DNA of 64,000 bases from Triatoma infestans (Eukaryota; Arthropoda; Insecta; Hemiptera; Reduviidae): the NCBI GenBank assembly GCA_011037195.1, contig JAAEAF010006874.1, forward strand, positions 1 to 64,000, given 5' to 3'. The notes under the pieces were generated by a model. The model saw only the letters and a list, made by a program, of their open reading frames with translations, did no database searches and was not told the DNA's origin. Position 1 is the stretch's first letter; the number at the start of each line of letters is the position of its first letter. Shown piece after piece: positions 20,868-31,538 of the stretch. The translations under genes and the position numbers were made by a program.

Positions 20868-21545
20868 TTTTTTTTTTTTTTGAAGCGGAGGCCAATGCAC
20901 TGCGACCTTTCGAACTATTGTGCTATGCCCCCTGGGTGCCACAGGCTATTGCTCGCAGCACCCGAACAGATGTCCCAACTGAACATCTATTCTACAAAAC
21001 CAACATCAGGTTAAGATCCCTGAGGAATCCTAATACCCTGACGTGCTCTAGAGAGAATATATCCCCCTCCTCCACCTGGTAGCTACCCAGGTTCTTGAAT
21101 CTTCTTTGAGTGGCAGCCTCGCAGTCTGTTAGGAGATGTAATGGCGTTTCCTCCAGCTCCCCACAGAGTCTGCATGATCTGTCTTTTTCCAAACACAGCT
21201 TCACAAAGTGTCCTCTAAGTCGGCAATGCACCATGAGGAATCCCGTAAGAATGCGGAGCTTGTTCTTACTCAAGCCGATGCAGGCCTCCGATTTCCATGG
21301 GTTATAATTTCCCAGGCAGATCTTGGCCTACCGCAAATCGGGGAGGGAGTACCAGAGTTGAGATCTCTTTGCCTCTTTTTCCTTCCTAATTTCTTCCAAG
21401 AGAAACTGCTCGCTGACCCCACAAAAAGGTTCCGGTCCTAGAAGCGGGGTCGCAGCGTCTATCTTCGCCAGGGCGTCGGCCATCTTATTCCCTTCTATGC
21501 CAACATGCCCCAGCACCCATCAAAGGGTACTTTATTCCTCCGACC
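20868..21545 (-). pseudogene. LINE ORF2 3' fragment (RNase H end, Cys-His) with poly(A)
   Basis: The minus strand begins inside RNase H (NNLGRRNKVP; LGHVGIEGNKMADALAKID with the last catalytic aspartate). It continues TPLLGPEPFCGVSEQFLLEE, QLWYSLPDLR, SKNKLRILTGFLMVHCRLRG, the complete motif CRLCGELEETPLHLLTDC and RRFKNLGSYQVEEGD. The 3' untranslated part reaches a poly-T (= poly-A) at about 20868-20881. Same lineage as 12885-13512 and 58026-59000. 5'-truncated, with frame breaks near 21275-21330. Confidence 0.8.
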
Positions 21546-22200
21546 TAGGTTATTAAGAGGACGAAAAAAAAAAGAGAGAGGGAAAATTACATTGTCAAGA
21601 GACTTATTGGTACTTCCGAATATATGCTGTAGACAATTCAAAAAACATACAAAATAATCGATCTTATCCTTGTCTGAATAGCTATGCAATATCATGCCAT
21701 TCAACTCTGTAAGCTCGTGCTTGAATCAGGTACTTGAGACGTTCGGAAGGAATCCGCGAGACTATATTCCGAAGTGCTAATCAAACAAGTTCTCTTCGAG
21801 GCGGTGAGGAAAATAGATCTTAACTAAAAAGAAAACTTCCCTATATTAAAATTTCTGATTTTTATATATTTCCGTTATTATTGTTATTTTTATTATAAAG
21901 ACATCATTTAATTTCATTCTTTGTTATAATTGATTTAAGATTTTTACAAGTCTATTGTCATATTGTAAATATTTGTTAAGTAAGTTTATATTGTTAGCTT
22001 ATGCACAAAGGTTTTTTATAATCCGTTACATTAAAAAAAAAAGTAGAATAATCTATTCTATTGAGAATGATCAACATTTATTTTTGCATTTATTACATGT
22101 TTATGTAGTAACATAATATGATCTAGCTCTCAATGTAATTATTGAATATTTAAATTTGATATTATAATGGAATGGAATGTTTTATAAAAGATTAGAAATC
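21546..22200. other. AT-rich spacer
   Basis: No gene recognised. The small higher-GC stretch 21715-21800 has no clear match. Confidence 0.35.
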
Positions 22201-22229
22201 ACAGTTGGCTCTGCTAAACCAATATTAAA

Positions 22230-22680
22230 ACAACACTATAAAGGTTTTCATAACTATAGATTGCAAAAGTTTTGATATTCCAAAATAACAAATTGATTTT
22301 AGGAGTTTCTGATAGAACAAAGAACTTAGGACTTACCCTCATCAGCACAAATATGGTCCCACTATCTGGTGAATAGTTCAGGAACCAAACTTATATTACT
22401 AAAAAATTCCTCCTAAAAAGTGAAGAAATTACTTAAGAAATGTTTTAAGTTTAGAAGAGTAGTCCTAGAAGATAGATGATTGTACTTAATGGACTGGAAT
22501 TGTTAATCTAGGTTAAGATGGAATTTTCTATAACCAGTGTTGGCAACTTCGGATACGAAAGGAATAGTTAAGAAGATCTATTTGAATAGTTAGACTGAAG
22601 GAGCATTAAAAAAGTTGGATTGTAAGGATTGGGATTTTTTGGAGAGATTTGATCGTTTCATTGAATCAACAGTTGAACTG
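22230..22680 (+). pseudogene. Possible reverse transcriptase thumb remnant
   Basis: One frame reads NKLILGVSDRTKNLGLTLIS near 22287-22345, recalling the 'V+NLG..+D..L' motif after the palm in Jockey/CR1-type reverse transcriptases. Fragments further on (ITSVGNFGYERNS) are too weak to place. Frames are broken repeatedly. Confidence 0.25.
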
Positions 22681-22914
22681 TTTATACAAATAAAGGTTTT
22701 GTTTGTCAATATAGAATAAATAATACATACTATAGTCAAAATTACGTTTTCGACTTAAATTTTAACATTTTTAAAATCAATATAACAATAAATTAAATAT
22801 CAGAAAACATTATATAATATTGTTTAAATTTAACTAACTTTCTATGAGCTTTCGTTTTTTGAGGGGCATTCTCTAAGAGTTTTCCCTATATCTCCTAATT
22901 GTTTCATTCTATAT

Positions 22915-23200
22915 TCTGTTTACTTTCCTCTTTCTGCTTCAAGGATAGAAGGGAGGACGGATTGAATTGTGTCAGATTTTAAAAATTGAGGTTATCATAA
23001 TCGGAAATATTATATTTTGAGGTGCCACTAACATTTCCAGTTTCAGGTAATCGATTAAGCGATTTAATCGATCTGTCCGAGAAAATGACAAAAAAAATCT
23101 CGTATTAAACCACAAATACGACTTTTTTTTCTACAATATTGTCACATTTTTCTAAAACTTGGAAATTTTATCAGAGCTATAACATAAATATATTAAGGGT
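22915..23200 (-). repeat. TCTGG-family relic
   Basis: TTACTTTCCTCTTTCTGCTT, then GGAGGACGGATTGAATTGTG, TCAGATTTT, ATAATCGGAAATATTATATT and TTGAGGTGCC follow the order of the minus-orientation right end with many substitutions. Only the right part is recognisable. Confidence 0.45.
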
Positions 23201-23558
23201 GGGATTATATACTTCATAGTACCCTAGGTTTCATGTATCACTTCAATATATAGGACGGGTTTAGTTTGGTGATTATGAGCATGGACTTGTAACTGCGAGA
23301 GATACCCAGTTCAAGTCTTGCGTATAACTGCATCTTATATCTGTGCAGTTAGTATTTCAACTTTAACGAAATCGTTGCAGCTGTTTTCGAGAAAATTAAA
23401 AAAAAAAAAAAAAATGTGGTATGAAACACTCACACAACTTTCACTTACTCCTGTTCTCAAAAATTATAATTGACAAATGTTATAGTTTGTGTACCAAATT
23501 TAACGAAATTCCTTGAAAATTGAAAAAAACAGTTCAGTAAAAGCACACTTCCGGTTTA

Positions 23559-24188
23559 TTATTATTATTCGCAGAAGGGGAGGGCAAAACCTACGCTATC
23601 CAAAGCCCCCCAGGGCCCATATAGCTACCCCTAAAGAATAACAACCACTGGGACTGGAATGAAAATCCAGGCCCAGGTTTTAACCATCTAAGTTTCACCA
23701 CAGACCGAACAAATCGGATCAAAATCTTAAAAGGACACAGCTTAAGATCCTCTACCGATATCCTACTCCGGCCGAAGGTCCTAAACCTAATCTCCTCACA
23801 ACCCGTCACCAGATGCATGGGTGTTTCCTCCTCCGTCTCACAAACTCTACAAAAGGGATCAGGCACGAGTCCCATTATATAGAGATGTTTCCTTAAACCA
23901 CAATGCCCAGTGAAGAATCCAACCAGATGCCTGAGGGAGGTCCGTGAAAGACATCGGACCCCGCTACTCAAAGCTCCGTCCGGGCCCCCCCCTGAGCATT
24001 TTAGACTGCCGACAACCCACTACACTCATCCATAAGGATGAGTGCGTGAGGTCATCCACGTCTGAAAGCCCGACAAACAAGTGCCAGAGGACACACCAAC
24101 AGCAGGCTCTGGACCAATGAAAGGGTGAGAGGCACCAAATTTGGCAAACCTATCCACCCCCTCATTCCCAAAGATTCCCATATGACCT
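23559..24188 (-). mobile_element. 5'-truncated LINE inserted in copy G
   Basis: The minus strand starts inside RNase H (AGHMGIFGNEGVDRFAKFGA, then HPFIGPEPAVGV). It continues SRTSLRHLVGFFTGHCGLRK and HLYIMGLVPDPFCRVCETEE with ETPMHLVTGCEE (Cys-His motif), and ends with a short 3' UTR and a (TAA)n-type tail at 23559-23571. Flanked by a 16-bp duplication, GCACACTTCCGGTTTA (23543-23558) against GCGCACTTCCGGTTTA (24189-24204). A (TAA)n tail is characteristic of I-clade elements; clade assignment is inference. The coding part has stops upstream of about 23975. Confidence 0.85.
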
Positions 24189-24920
24189 GCGCACTTCCGG
24201 TTTACTAATTTTCTTAAATCTCGGAATTTTTGCCATCTATTTATTTTTAATTAATTTTGTTTGGATGATCAAATTGTATAATCAACTATGATAGCCATTT
24301 AGAGGAAGCTGTAGCCCCACCCCTCCCCTAAAAGTTCCCTTAAATGAATTTTCCCAGAGAAATGTTTTAAATAAAAGTTGTAGATCTTTGCATGTTTGAT
24401 TTATACACGATGTTTCAAGAAAATCGCGAAAAGGTGAAGAAATCATTTAGTAAAGTATTAAAATAAACGCACTTCCGGTTAACCGATTTTTCAAATTCGG
24501 GATTTCAACGACATATTTAATTCTAATTAACATTATTAAGAAGGCAGAATTGTCTAATAAACTGAAATAGCATGAAAGCCTAACCCCACCCCTCCCCCGG
24601 ATGTGCCCTTAAATGAATTTTCCCTGAGAAATGTTTGAAACAAAAGTTGTAGCTGTTCGTATGTGTAGTTGATATACCAAGTTTAAAGAAGATCGTTGGA
24701 GCCATTTTTGAGAAAATTGCATAAACGTAAAAAATAACTAGTAAAGTGGTACTTCCGGTTGAGGAATTTTGACAGATGACCCACCGTCAGAACCCATGGT
24801 GATAATTACACGGAATATCAAGTTTAAACTTTCTACGATTTTTCGTTTTTGAGCTATGCCTGTTCACATACATACATATACATACAGACAGACCATTTGC
24901 TAAAAACCACTTTTTTGGAC

Positions 24921-24982
24921 TAGATAGTGATGGAATATCCTTACGACTTTCTTTGAATAGATTTGTGTCGTTTTTCTGGATA
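24921..24982 (+). repeat. 62-bp repeat, copy 1
   Basis: From TAGATAGTGATGGAATATCC to GTCGTTTTTCTGGATA, identical as far as I can read to 31148-31209. It interrupts the right end of TCTGG copy G. Confidence 0.8.
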
Positions 24983-25544
24983 AAAAAGTAAAAAAGTCAA
25001 CTAGTAAAGTGGTACTTCGGTTGAGGAATTTTGACAGATAACGCACAGTCAGATCGCATGGTGATACCTAAACGGAATATTAAGTTTCAGTTTCTACGGT
25101 TTTTCGTTTTGAGCTATGCTGTTCACATACACACAACACACACCACACACACACACAGACATTTGCTAAAAACCACTTTTTGGACTCAGGGGACCTCAAA
25201 ACGGATATTTCCGGTGAAAACTCGATATTGAAAATTTGACACGATTACAATACTTCCTCTTACTAGGAGTAAGAGAAAGTAAAAAGTAAAAACTCATAAA
25301 TCCTCTTCTGAAAAATAGTACTTTCGGTTAAGTAAACCTGAAGTTTTTGAATATTTAAATTGTAAAGATTGGAAATGTCAAAAAATACGTTCTGTGTATG
25401 AGCCTGGTGGATACAGGTAGTTTATTGTTGGCAATTTTAATTACTAGGTTGTATTAGGAAATATCATGTTAAGTACTAGGAAATACTGATTTGCTTAATT
25501 TTTATATTGTACAATTTTGTCATAATTCAATTTTATTTATTTTA

Positions 25545-25576
25545 GTTATTTTATTTATTTATTTATTTATTTATTT
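25545..25576. repeat. (ATTT)n microsatellite
   Basis: About seven TTTA repeats directly before the right end of copy H. Confidence 0.7.
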
Positions 25577-26197
25577 TTTACTTTCCCTTACTCCTAGTAA
25601 AAGAGGAAGGTATTGTAATCGTGTCAAATTTTCGATATCGAGTTTATATCAACTACACATACAAAGAGCTACAACACTTATTTGAAACATTTCTCCGGAA
25701 AAATTCATTTTAAGGGCAGTTTTGGGGGAGGGGTGGGGTTAAATTTTCCTCTAAACTGCTATTTCAGTTTATTATACAATTCTGTCATCTAAATAATATT
25801 AATTAGAATTAAATATGTATGTGGTTGAAATTCCGAGTTTGACAAAAATCGGATGACCGGAAGTGCGTTTATTTTACACTTATACAGTATGATTTTTGAT
25901 TTGACTTTTTCGCAATTTTCTCAAAAATACTCCAACAATTTTCTTGAAACTTCGTATAATACGAGTATAATACAATTTTTGTCATCTAAACAGAATTAAT
26001 TAGTAATAAATACATAGTCAAAATTCCGAGTTTCAAGAAAATTTGTAAACCGGAAGTGCGCATTTACTGGACAGTTTTTTTTTATTTTAGTTTTCGACGA
26101 ATTTCATTAAATTTGATACACTTACTACTAAAATTTGTCAATTATAATATTTTGAGAACTGGAGTAAGAGAAAGCTGTGTGAGTGTTTCACACCAGA
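25577..26197 (-). mobile_element. TCTGG-family element, copy H
   Basis: Minus orientation. Right end TTTACTTTCCCTTACTCCTA then GTAAAAGAGGAAGGTATTGT. The (AC)n module is deleted: CGATATCGAGTTT joins TATATCAACTACACATACAA directly. Two ETS-like GACCGGAAGTGCG / AACCGGAAGTGCGC sites lie near 25857 and 26047. Left end GGAGTAAGAGAAAGCTGTGT then GAGTGTTTCACACCAGA, ending at 26197. Confidence 0.85.
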
Positions 26198-26349
26198 TTT
26201 TTTTTTATTTTTGTATCAGATATGAATTTTTGTGTATTTATGAGAAAGTTGTGCCGAATCTGCTGGTGGACTGCTGGTCCATGCAATTGTGTTCTATTTG
26301 AAATTTAATTTCTTTGTCGCGTTTATATAAATGTATAATAAACATTTTA

Positions 26350-26775
26350 TTATTATCACTTCCGGTTTACCGATTTTTTTTCAAAGTTGGTATTCTACTA
26401 ATAGTTCTAATGATATTTAATATTATGGCGGGAGAACCATCACTGAATGGAGGAAAGGTTAGTGCTACAATACCTCTAAAAACTCGTGTGCAGAGAGTAA
26501 ACGAAGTTTTTAAAGTAAATCGATTGAGCCGTATTTGAGAAAATAGCGAAAAAAAATGAAAATCATTCCGTAAAGCCGCACTTCCTTTAAATGGATTTTG
26601 CTCGAAACCTTTGTGTCAGTTGCCATGGTAGTAACAAAACCGAATACCAAGTTTGAATTTGCTGCAATTTTTCGTTTTGGAAATATTTTATTCGCATACA
26701 CGCAGTCATACACACTTCTTTCGTACTCAAGGGACCTCGAAACCACATTTCCGGTGAAAACTAAAAGAGTTGAGA
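26350..26775 (+). repeat. TCTGG-family relic, right half
   Basis: CACTTCCGGTTTACCGATTT, then CGCACTTCCTTTAAATGGAT, TGCCATGGTAGTAACAAAAC, GAATACCAAGTTTGAATTTG, CTCAAGGGACCTCGAAACC and ATTTCCGGTGAAAACTAAA. All follow the family order. The terminal hairpin is lost. Confidence 0.6.
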
Positions 26776-27615
26776 AAAATGTAAAAAATAAGTTCGCAAA
26801 ACATGAAAAATATTCGCATAAAACTACAAATTGATAATTTTCAATATTTGCCATGTCTAACTCTAATAACTTTTTTAAATAGATGATGTTAGGCATTGTG
26901 AAAACATTTTTCTTTCTTAAGAGTAAAATTTTATTGAAAATTCTTATATTTAATCGCCCAATCATGTACGATTACTTCAATTTTGAACGATTACAACATA
27001 ATTATTATTAATTACGCATAATAAAAGTAATCATTGACAATTTATTATTGTTGAATTGATTTTATGTCCAATAGGAAGGAGGACTGTTGTGGATTTTGTG
27101 AAAATTTTGAAATTCAGAAATTTTTTATAATTTGTTTCTTCGGAACAGTTTAGATACAAATATTATGTATGGCAAGTAATAGTAGTAATTTGTTTCAATT
27201 TAGTTCGATTACATTGTGACCTTCATATTCGATATATTCCATGATTGCAACCAATGTTTTATATGGAAACAATTTACATACATAAACAGAAAAACCTTGT
27301 ATGTTTGTATAGGGGGGTTGTAGTCATCGTTTTTCCTTTTCAAATACAGGCTGTGTTATTTCTAATTTAATGAACAAGAATTTCGTGGATTTTATTGAAA
27401 TACATTTAGTACATCTTCAAATAATACTTAATAGATTATTTGTAGAAATTGAATCGGAAGGAGGGCTTTAAGATGAAAATTACATTCATTACAATCGAAT
27501 TTGGAATATATCTTTTTTTAAATACTGCACTAAGTAATCTATTCATATTTTAAATTAATGCACGTGAAACGACTGCTAACCAGTGTTAAAATAGATAAGT
27601 AACATTTTTATCAGA
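26776..27615. other. AT-rich spacer
   Basis: No gene or repeat recognised. Confidence 0.4.
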
Positions 27616-27621
27616 TAAGTA

Positions 27622-28045
27622 GCCTTATGAAGTGGTCATGAAGTGATGATTACCTCCCCACTCCCAGCCTTTTGTAGGGGACTTAAAGTGGGGGTTACCT
27701 CTCCACATTCAGCCCTATGAAGAGGCCATAAAGTGGTGATTACCTCCCCACATACAGCCTGATGAAGTGGCCATAATGTGGTGATTACCTCGCCATACCC
27801 AGCCTTATGAAGTGGCCATAAAGTGGTGATTACTTCCCCACTCCCAGCTTATGAAGTGGCCAAAAAAGTGGTGATTACCTCCCCACCTTATGAAGTAGCC
27901 ATAAAGTGGAAATTACTTCCCCACATCCAGCCATTGAAGTGGCCATAAAGTGGTGATACCTCGCCACACCCAGCCTTATGAAGTAGCCATAAAGTGGTGA
28001 TAACCTCCCCACTCCCAGCCTTATGAAGTGGCCAAAAAAATGATT
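27622..28045. repeat. Minisatellite, about 45-bp unit, 9-10 copies
   Basis: Units of ATGAAGTGGCCATAAAGTGG, TGATTACCTCCCCACTCCCA and GCCTT start at about 27626, 27716, 27762, 27807, 27851, 27892, 27934, 27979 and 28023, with one diverged unit near 27671. Unit length is mostly 44-46 bp. Because 45 is divisible by three, frames read repetitively (FIRLGVGRLSPLYGY), but nothing supports translation. Confidence 0.9.
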
Positions 28046-28253
28046 AAATGAAGATGATACAATTTTAAGCATCAACAATTTTCAAAATACATATTTTGAA
28101 GTTGACCGTAGCAGAAGTTCTTCCTAATATCATGATGAAATCTGCCTTAGATTGAAGGAACCATAATTAGCGTTTTACTTTCGAAGTTTTCAACATGATT
28201 TTCTTATGATAACGCAATTTTATAAAAAATTTGACCTATTTGAAATACTTTAT

Positions 28254-28790
28254 TTTACTTCCTCTTACTAAATTGGTAAGAGGAAGTATTGTGTTCGTCA
28301 TTTCATGATTTTGTTCAGATTTCGAAATTCACGTTTTGAGTCCAAAAAAGTGTTTTCTAGAAAACGGGTCTGTATGTGTGTGAAAAGAATATCTCAAAAC
28401 TAAAAGTCGCAAGAAGCTCAAACTTGGTATTCCGTTTAGATACTACCACCGCATCAGACACGAAAATTTCGTCCAAAATCCATCAACCGGAAGAACCACT
28501 ATACAGAATGGATAGTTCCAGTTTTTTGTGATTTTTCTTGAAAACAACTGCAACGATTTTCTTTAAAGTTAGTAATATCAACTACACATACAAAACAGCT
28601 ATAACTTTTCTTTGAAACATTTCTCTGGGAAAATTAATTTAAGGACACTTTGGGTGGAGAGATGGGGGTTATGTGCTATTTCAGTGCTATACAATTCTGT
28701 CAACTAATTTCCAATTTGAAGAAAATCGGTTGAGTGGAAGCGTGACTTTATTGAATAAGATTTTAGTTTCTTGCTGATTTTGCTGATAAA
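28254..28790 (-). mobile_element. TCTGG-family element, copy J (left end lost)
   Basis: Right hairpin ACTTCCTCTTACTAAATTGG, GTAAGAGGAAGTATTGTGTT; then TTGAGTCCAAAAAAGTGTTT, ATTCCGTTTAGATACTACCA, CAACCGGAAGAACCACTATA and TTAAGGACACTTTGGGTGG. The left terminal sequence is not found. Confidence 0.7.
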
Positions 28791-29555
28791 AATGACGATG
28801 GTTTTAAAAAACACTAATGTTGGAATGTTGAAAAACAAAAACGACCTTTTGTTTTGACCTTCGCTTTTTTTATCAAGAAAGTCATAATAGCATTTTTATA
28901 TATATATATAAAAATTTACTTCCGATATAATTATATGAAATATAATATTATGAAAATAAGAAATTTAGATAAATTAAAATAATATAGATCTATTATTAAT
29001 AGTTTATAGATATGATTTAAAATATTATAACAATTTTTAATATTAACTGAATTATTTGACAGAACAATTTTAAAAATGAAATTACATTTTAAATAAAAAA
29101 TAAACAAGAAGAACATCGTATTAAAAATTATATTGTCAATATTTATTATGAATGTTTACTGAACAGCTTCCATTAAAAAAAACAAAACGACATTTTTGTC
29201 GTCAACAAAAATTTTCTCCACTTTCAAGAATTTTAATGATAACCTCTTATCTTTTCTATTTATAAGGCCAGTTTCAAAATTTTTATTTCCCACGCAAAAA
29301 AAATTGATAAAATGACAAGATTTTATGAAATTTATATGTGATCATTTCAGTGATGTGAGGTAAATTATTGGTTATTTTGGTTTATTGTTATTTTCATAAT
29401 AGTAATAGATAAGTTATTGGTGAAAGAAGGACTTATATTTTAGTAACAATTATTTATTGGGTGTGGGCATTTTTGCATATCAGTGATGCTAACATCGCAA
29501 AATGAATCATTTTACTTTACAATAGTTTAAAAAAAAAAAAAAATATTGAAAACAC
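28791..29555. other. AT-rich spacer
   Basis: Very AT-rich, including a (TA)n run at 28900-28912. No gene recognised. Confidence 0.4.
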
Positions 29556-29557
29556 CT

Positions 29558-29670
29558 GAGTTTTCGGGTTGAGATCGCTTCAATAGTTGCAACTTGCCTT
29601 ATTGGCTTTCAAGATGTAATATTCCTGAAGAGGGTCATTACAAAATGGGCGAAACGTCGGTTTTTTAGCA
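29558..29670 (+). repeat. Interspersed repeat Y, copy 3
   Basis: GAGTTTTCGGGTTGAGATCG, TTGGCTTTCAAGATGTAATA, CCTGAAGAGGGTCATTACAA and TGGGCGAAACGTCGG. Best-preserved member of the Y set (6075, 10262). Confidence 0.5.
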
Positions 29671-30075
29671 AACCACATATCTATAAACCAGATACAGTAA
29701 ACATTCCCGATTATCCAGGCTAATGGTGAGGATAATCCGAACTATAATTACTTATTTCTAAAATACAACATATACATTTCTAAGGCAGACAATTATTTTA
29801 ACATGTTTAATGCTCATCATTATTAAAAAAATCTGTGATTTTGGTTTCTTTGCAGGAATATTTTAATGATTTTTTTAATATAAGTTCGAATTTTTCTACG
29901 TGCTATTATGTCGTTAAACTCGAATTCCCATTGGTCGATGCGGAAACATAAAAGCGAGCAAATATGTCTTTAAAAAATACATATTTAAATTAAATTCATG
30001 CCCGGATAATCGGAGTTTACTGTATTTATATTTTTTAAAATTTTTAAATTAAATTTAATTTAAAGATATAATTGG

Positions 30076-30325
30076 CCCTCACGCGTTGGTCTAATGGCTA
30101 GCGCACTCGCCTTTATGCAAGAAATCAGGGTTCGATTCCTGTGAGGGCAAAGTTGATATTGACCCAGCATCGTGATGAAAAGTGGGAAGTTACAGTTAGT
30201 AGCGCCCTAGGTAGAGAAGGCCGGAACTAAACGGCGAACGATGAACTGCGACGTGCTTACCACACATCCCCCAATACAAATCGCCTTGGCCCTTCATGAG
30301 CTGTTGAGCCATAGGTGTAAAGATA
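30076..30325 (+). mobile_element. SINE type W with tRNA-like head
   Basis: GCCCTCACGCG begins a tRNA-like head with box A TGGTCTAATGG and box B GGTTCGATTCC, closing with CTGTGAGGGC, which pairs with the 5' GCCCTCA. The D arm is 4-5 nt too far from the 5' end and the T stem pairs poorly, so this is not a functional tRNA. A body of about 170 bp without tRNA similarity follows, including CATCGTGATGAAAAGTGGGA, ACTAAACGGCGAACGATGAA, CACATCCCCCAA and CCTTGGCCCTTCATGAGCTG. This is the layout of a tRNA-derived SINE. A 3' fragment of a related copy lies at 7494. Confidence 0.6.
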
Positions 30326-30433
30326 TATTTGACTTTAATGATATTTACGCTATATTAGTAATTTTATTTGTTTTAAAATTGATTTAATTTAAAGGTGCCA
30401 GTAGAAATTAAAATTACAAATTTATTCGCTGTG

Positions 30434-30650
30434 ATTGATTCCGCGGAGCAGGAAAGTATCAGAGATATTTTCCGTGATAGCCTGTGTCTTTTTGTGGTCA
30501 TCGACTAGTTTCGGGCGTTCGCCCATCATCAGGGTGTTTTTGTTAAAATAGTATTTAGTTGATTTAGTTGAAATTTAGTTGATACACTCACATGCACCGG
30601 TGGATGAGCACAAAAAGAAGCAGGCTATCACGGAATATAATCTCACTTAG
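30434..30650. mobile_element. Foldback element FB2
   Basis: Left arm: TCAGAGATATTTTCCGTGAT, AGCCTGTGTCTTTTTGTGGT, GTTCGCCCATCATCAGGG. Right arm: CACAAAAAGAAGCAGGCTAT, CACGGAATATAATCTC (30608-30645). The inner 65 bp is AT-rich and unrelated to the FB1 loop. The left arm is longer than the right. Confidence 0.7.
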
Positions 30651-31147
30651 TGAAAAATTATAGTTTTTAGTTATTGTTGAACATATAATTTATAACAAAC
30701 GGCATCATAATTAAGAGCAGTGCTAAATAATATTCACCTTCTAATCAATATATTACAAACTATACGAAAGAGAAAAAAAAAGTGAAAATTTACGTAACAA
30801 TAAGATGGTTATTTCAAGCTTTAATGCACAATTGCATTTTAACAAAGTTAATTTGCTCATTACGTAATTAAACATTATTATTATTGTCACAAGCTAAGTA
30901 ACTACTCTAGAAATATGTCCAGTCATACTGAAAACCATTTCGTCTTTCAGAAATCTGGGAATTTTCAACATCAAGTGAATAGTAAACAGTAAACTGACAG
31001 TTGTTCACAATAAATGTATGTAATATGTATTTTACACATAACTTATTGGCTATATACCCATCTTTATTTTTAGCCAAATTATATAATGTTGCATAGTGTT
31101 TCCCTGATAGTAGGTAGATAGCTGTCATACGTTTCATAGAAAAAGAA
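30651..31147. other. AT-rich spacer
   Basis: The 76-codon minus-strand frame at 30907-31137 has no recognisable family. No gene supported. Confidence 0.35.
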
Positions 31148-31209
31148 TAGATAGTGATGGAATATCCTTACGACTTTCTTTGAATAGATTTGTGTCGTTT
31201 TTCTGGATA
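31148..31209 (+). repeat. 62-bp repeat, copy 2
   Basis: Same 62 bases as 24921-24982. Here it is followed by GCTTTCAAAG and not by TCTGG-family sequence. Confidence 0.8.
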
Positions 31210-31538
31210 GCTTTCAAAGAAATTGATAGTGTTTTTTTTTTAAACAAACAAGCAAAATATTAGTTGGCGGGGGGGGGGCAAATAAAAAACTTTATGTCTT
31301 TAAAAGTTTATTCGACCTTTCAGACACCTTTGGTGTCCTTCCTCAGCAACTACATAAACAAAACAATGAAGAATGTCAAGGAAGAATAGAGAATTGAATG
31401 TTAGAGGAGGTTATTGTTTGGTTTTGGAGTAAGGTAGACTTACAAAGAAGAGAAAATTTAGAAGTACCACTGTAGAATTGACAAACAAATCAATAAGTAA
31501 TTATGAAAAAAATAAATGAATAAAAATAAACTAAAAAA

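Larger units (their letters stand above)
23415..25290 (+). mobile_element. TCTGG-family element, copy G, split and rearranged
   Basis: Left end TGTGGTATGAAACACTCACA at about 23415, then ACAACTTTCACTTACTCC. A LINE occupies 23559-24188. After it the element continues: ACTTCCGGTTTACTAATTTT (24193), ACTTCCGGTTAACCGATTTT (24472), ACTTCCGGTTGAGGAATTTT (24751), so two internal units. At 24920 the right end is interrupted by a 62-bp segment also found at 31148. The right module then restarts (CTTCGGTTGAGGAATTTTGA at 25015) and reaches the terminal hairpin CTTCCTCTTACTAGGAGTAA at 25255. Confidence 0.8.

Noticed and set aside
27622..28045. CRISPR-like array
   Set aside because: The units are contiguous tandem repeats of about 45 bp without unique spacers, in a eukaryotic context.
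30076..30150. A true tRNA gene
   Set aside because: The acceptor ends pair, but there are 4-5 extra bases before box A and the T stem pairs poorly. The downstream sequence recurs at 7618, so a SINE is likelier.
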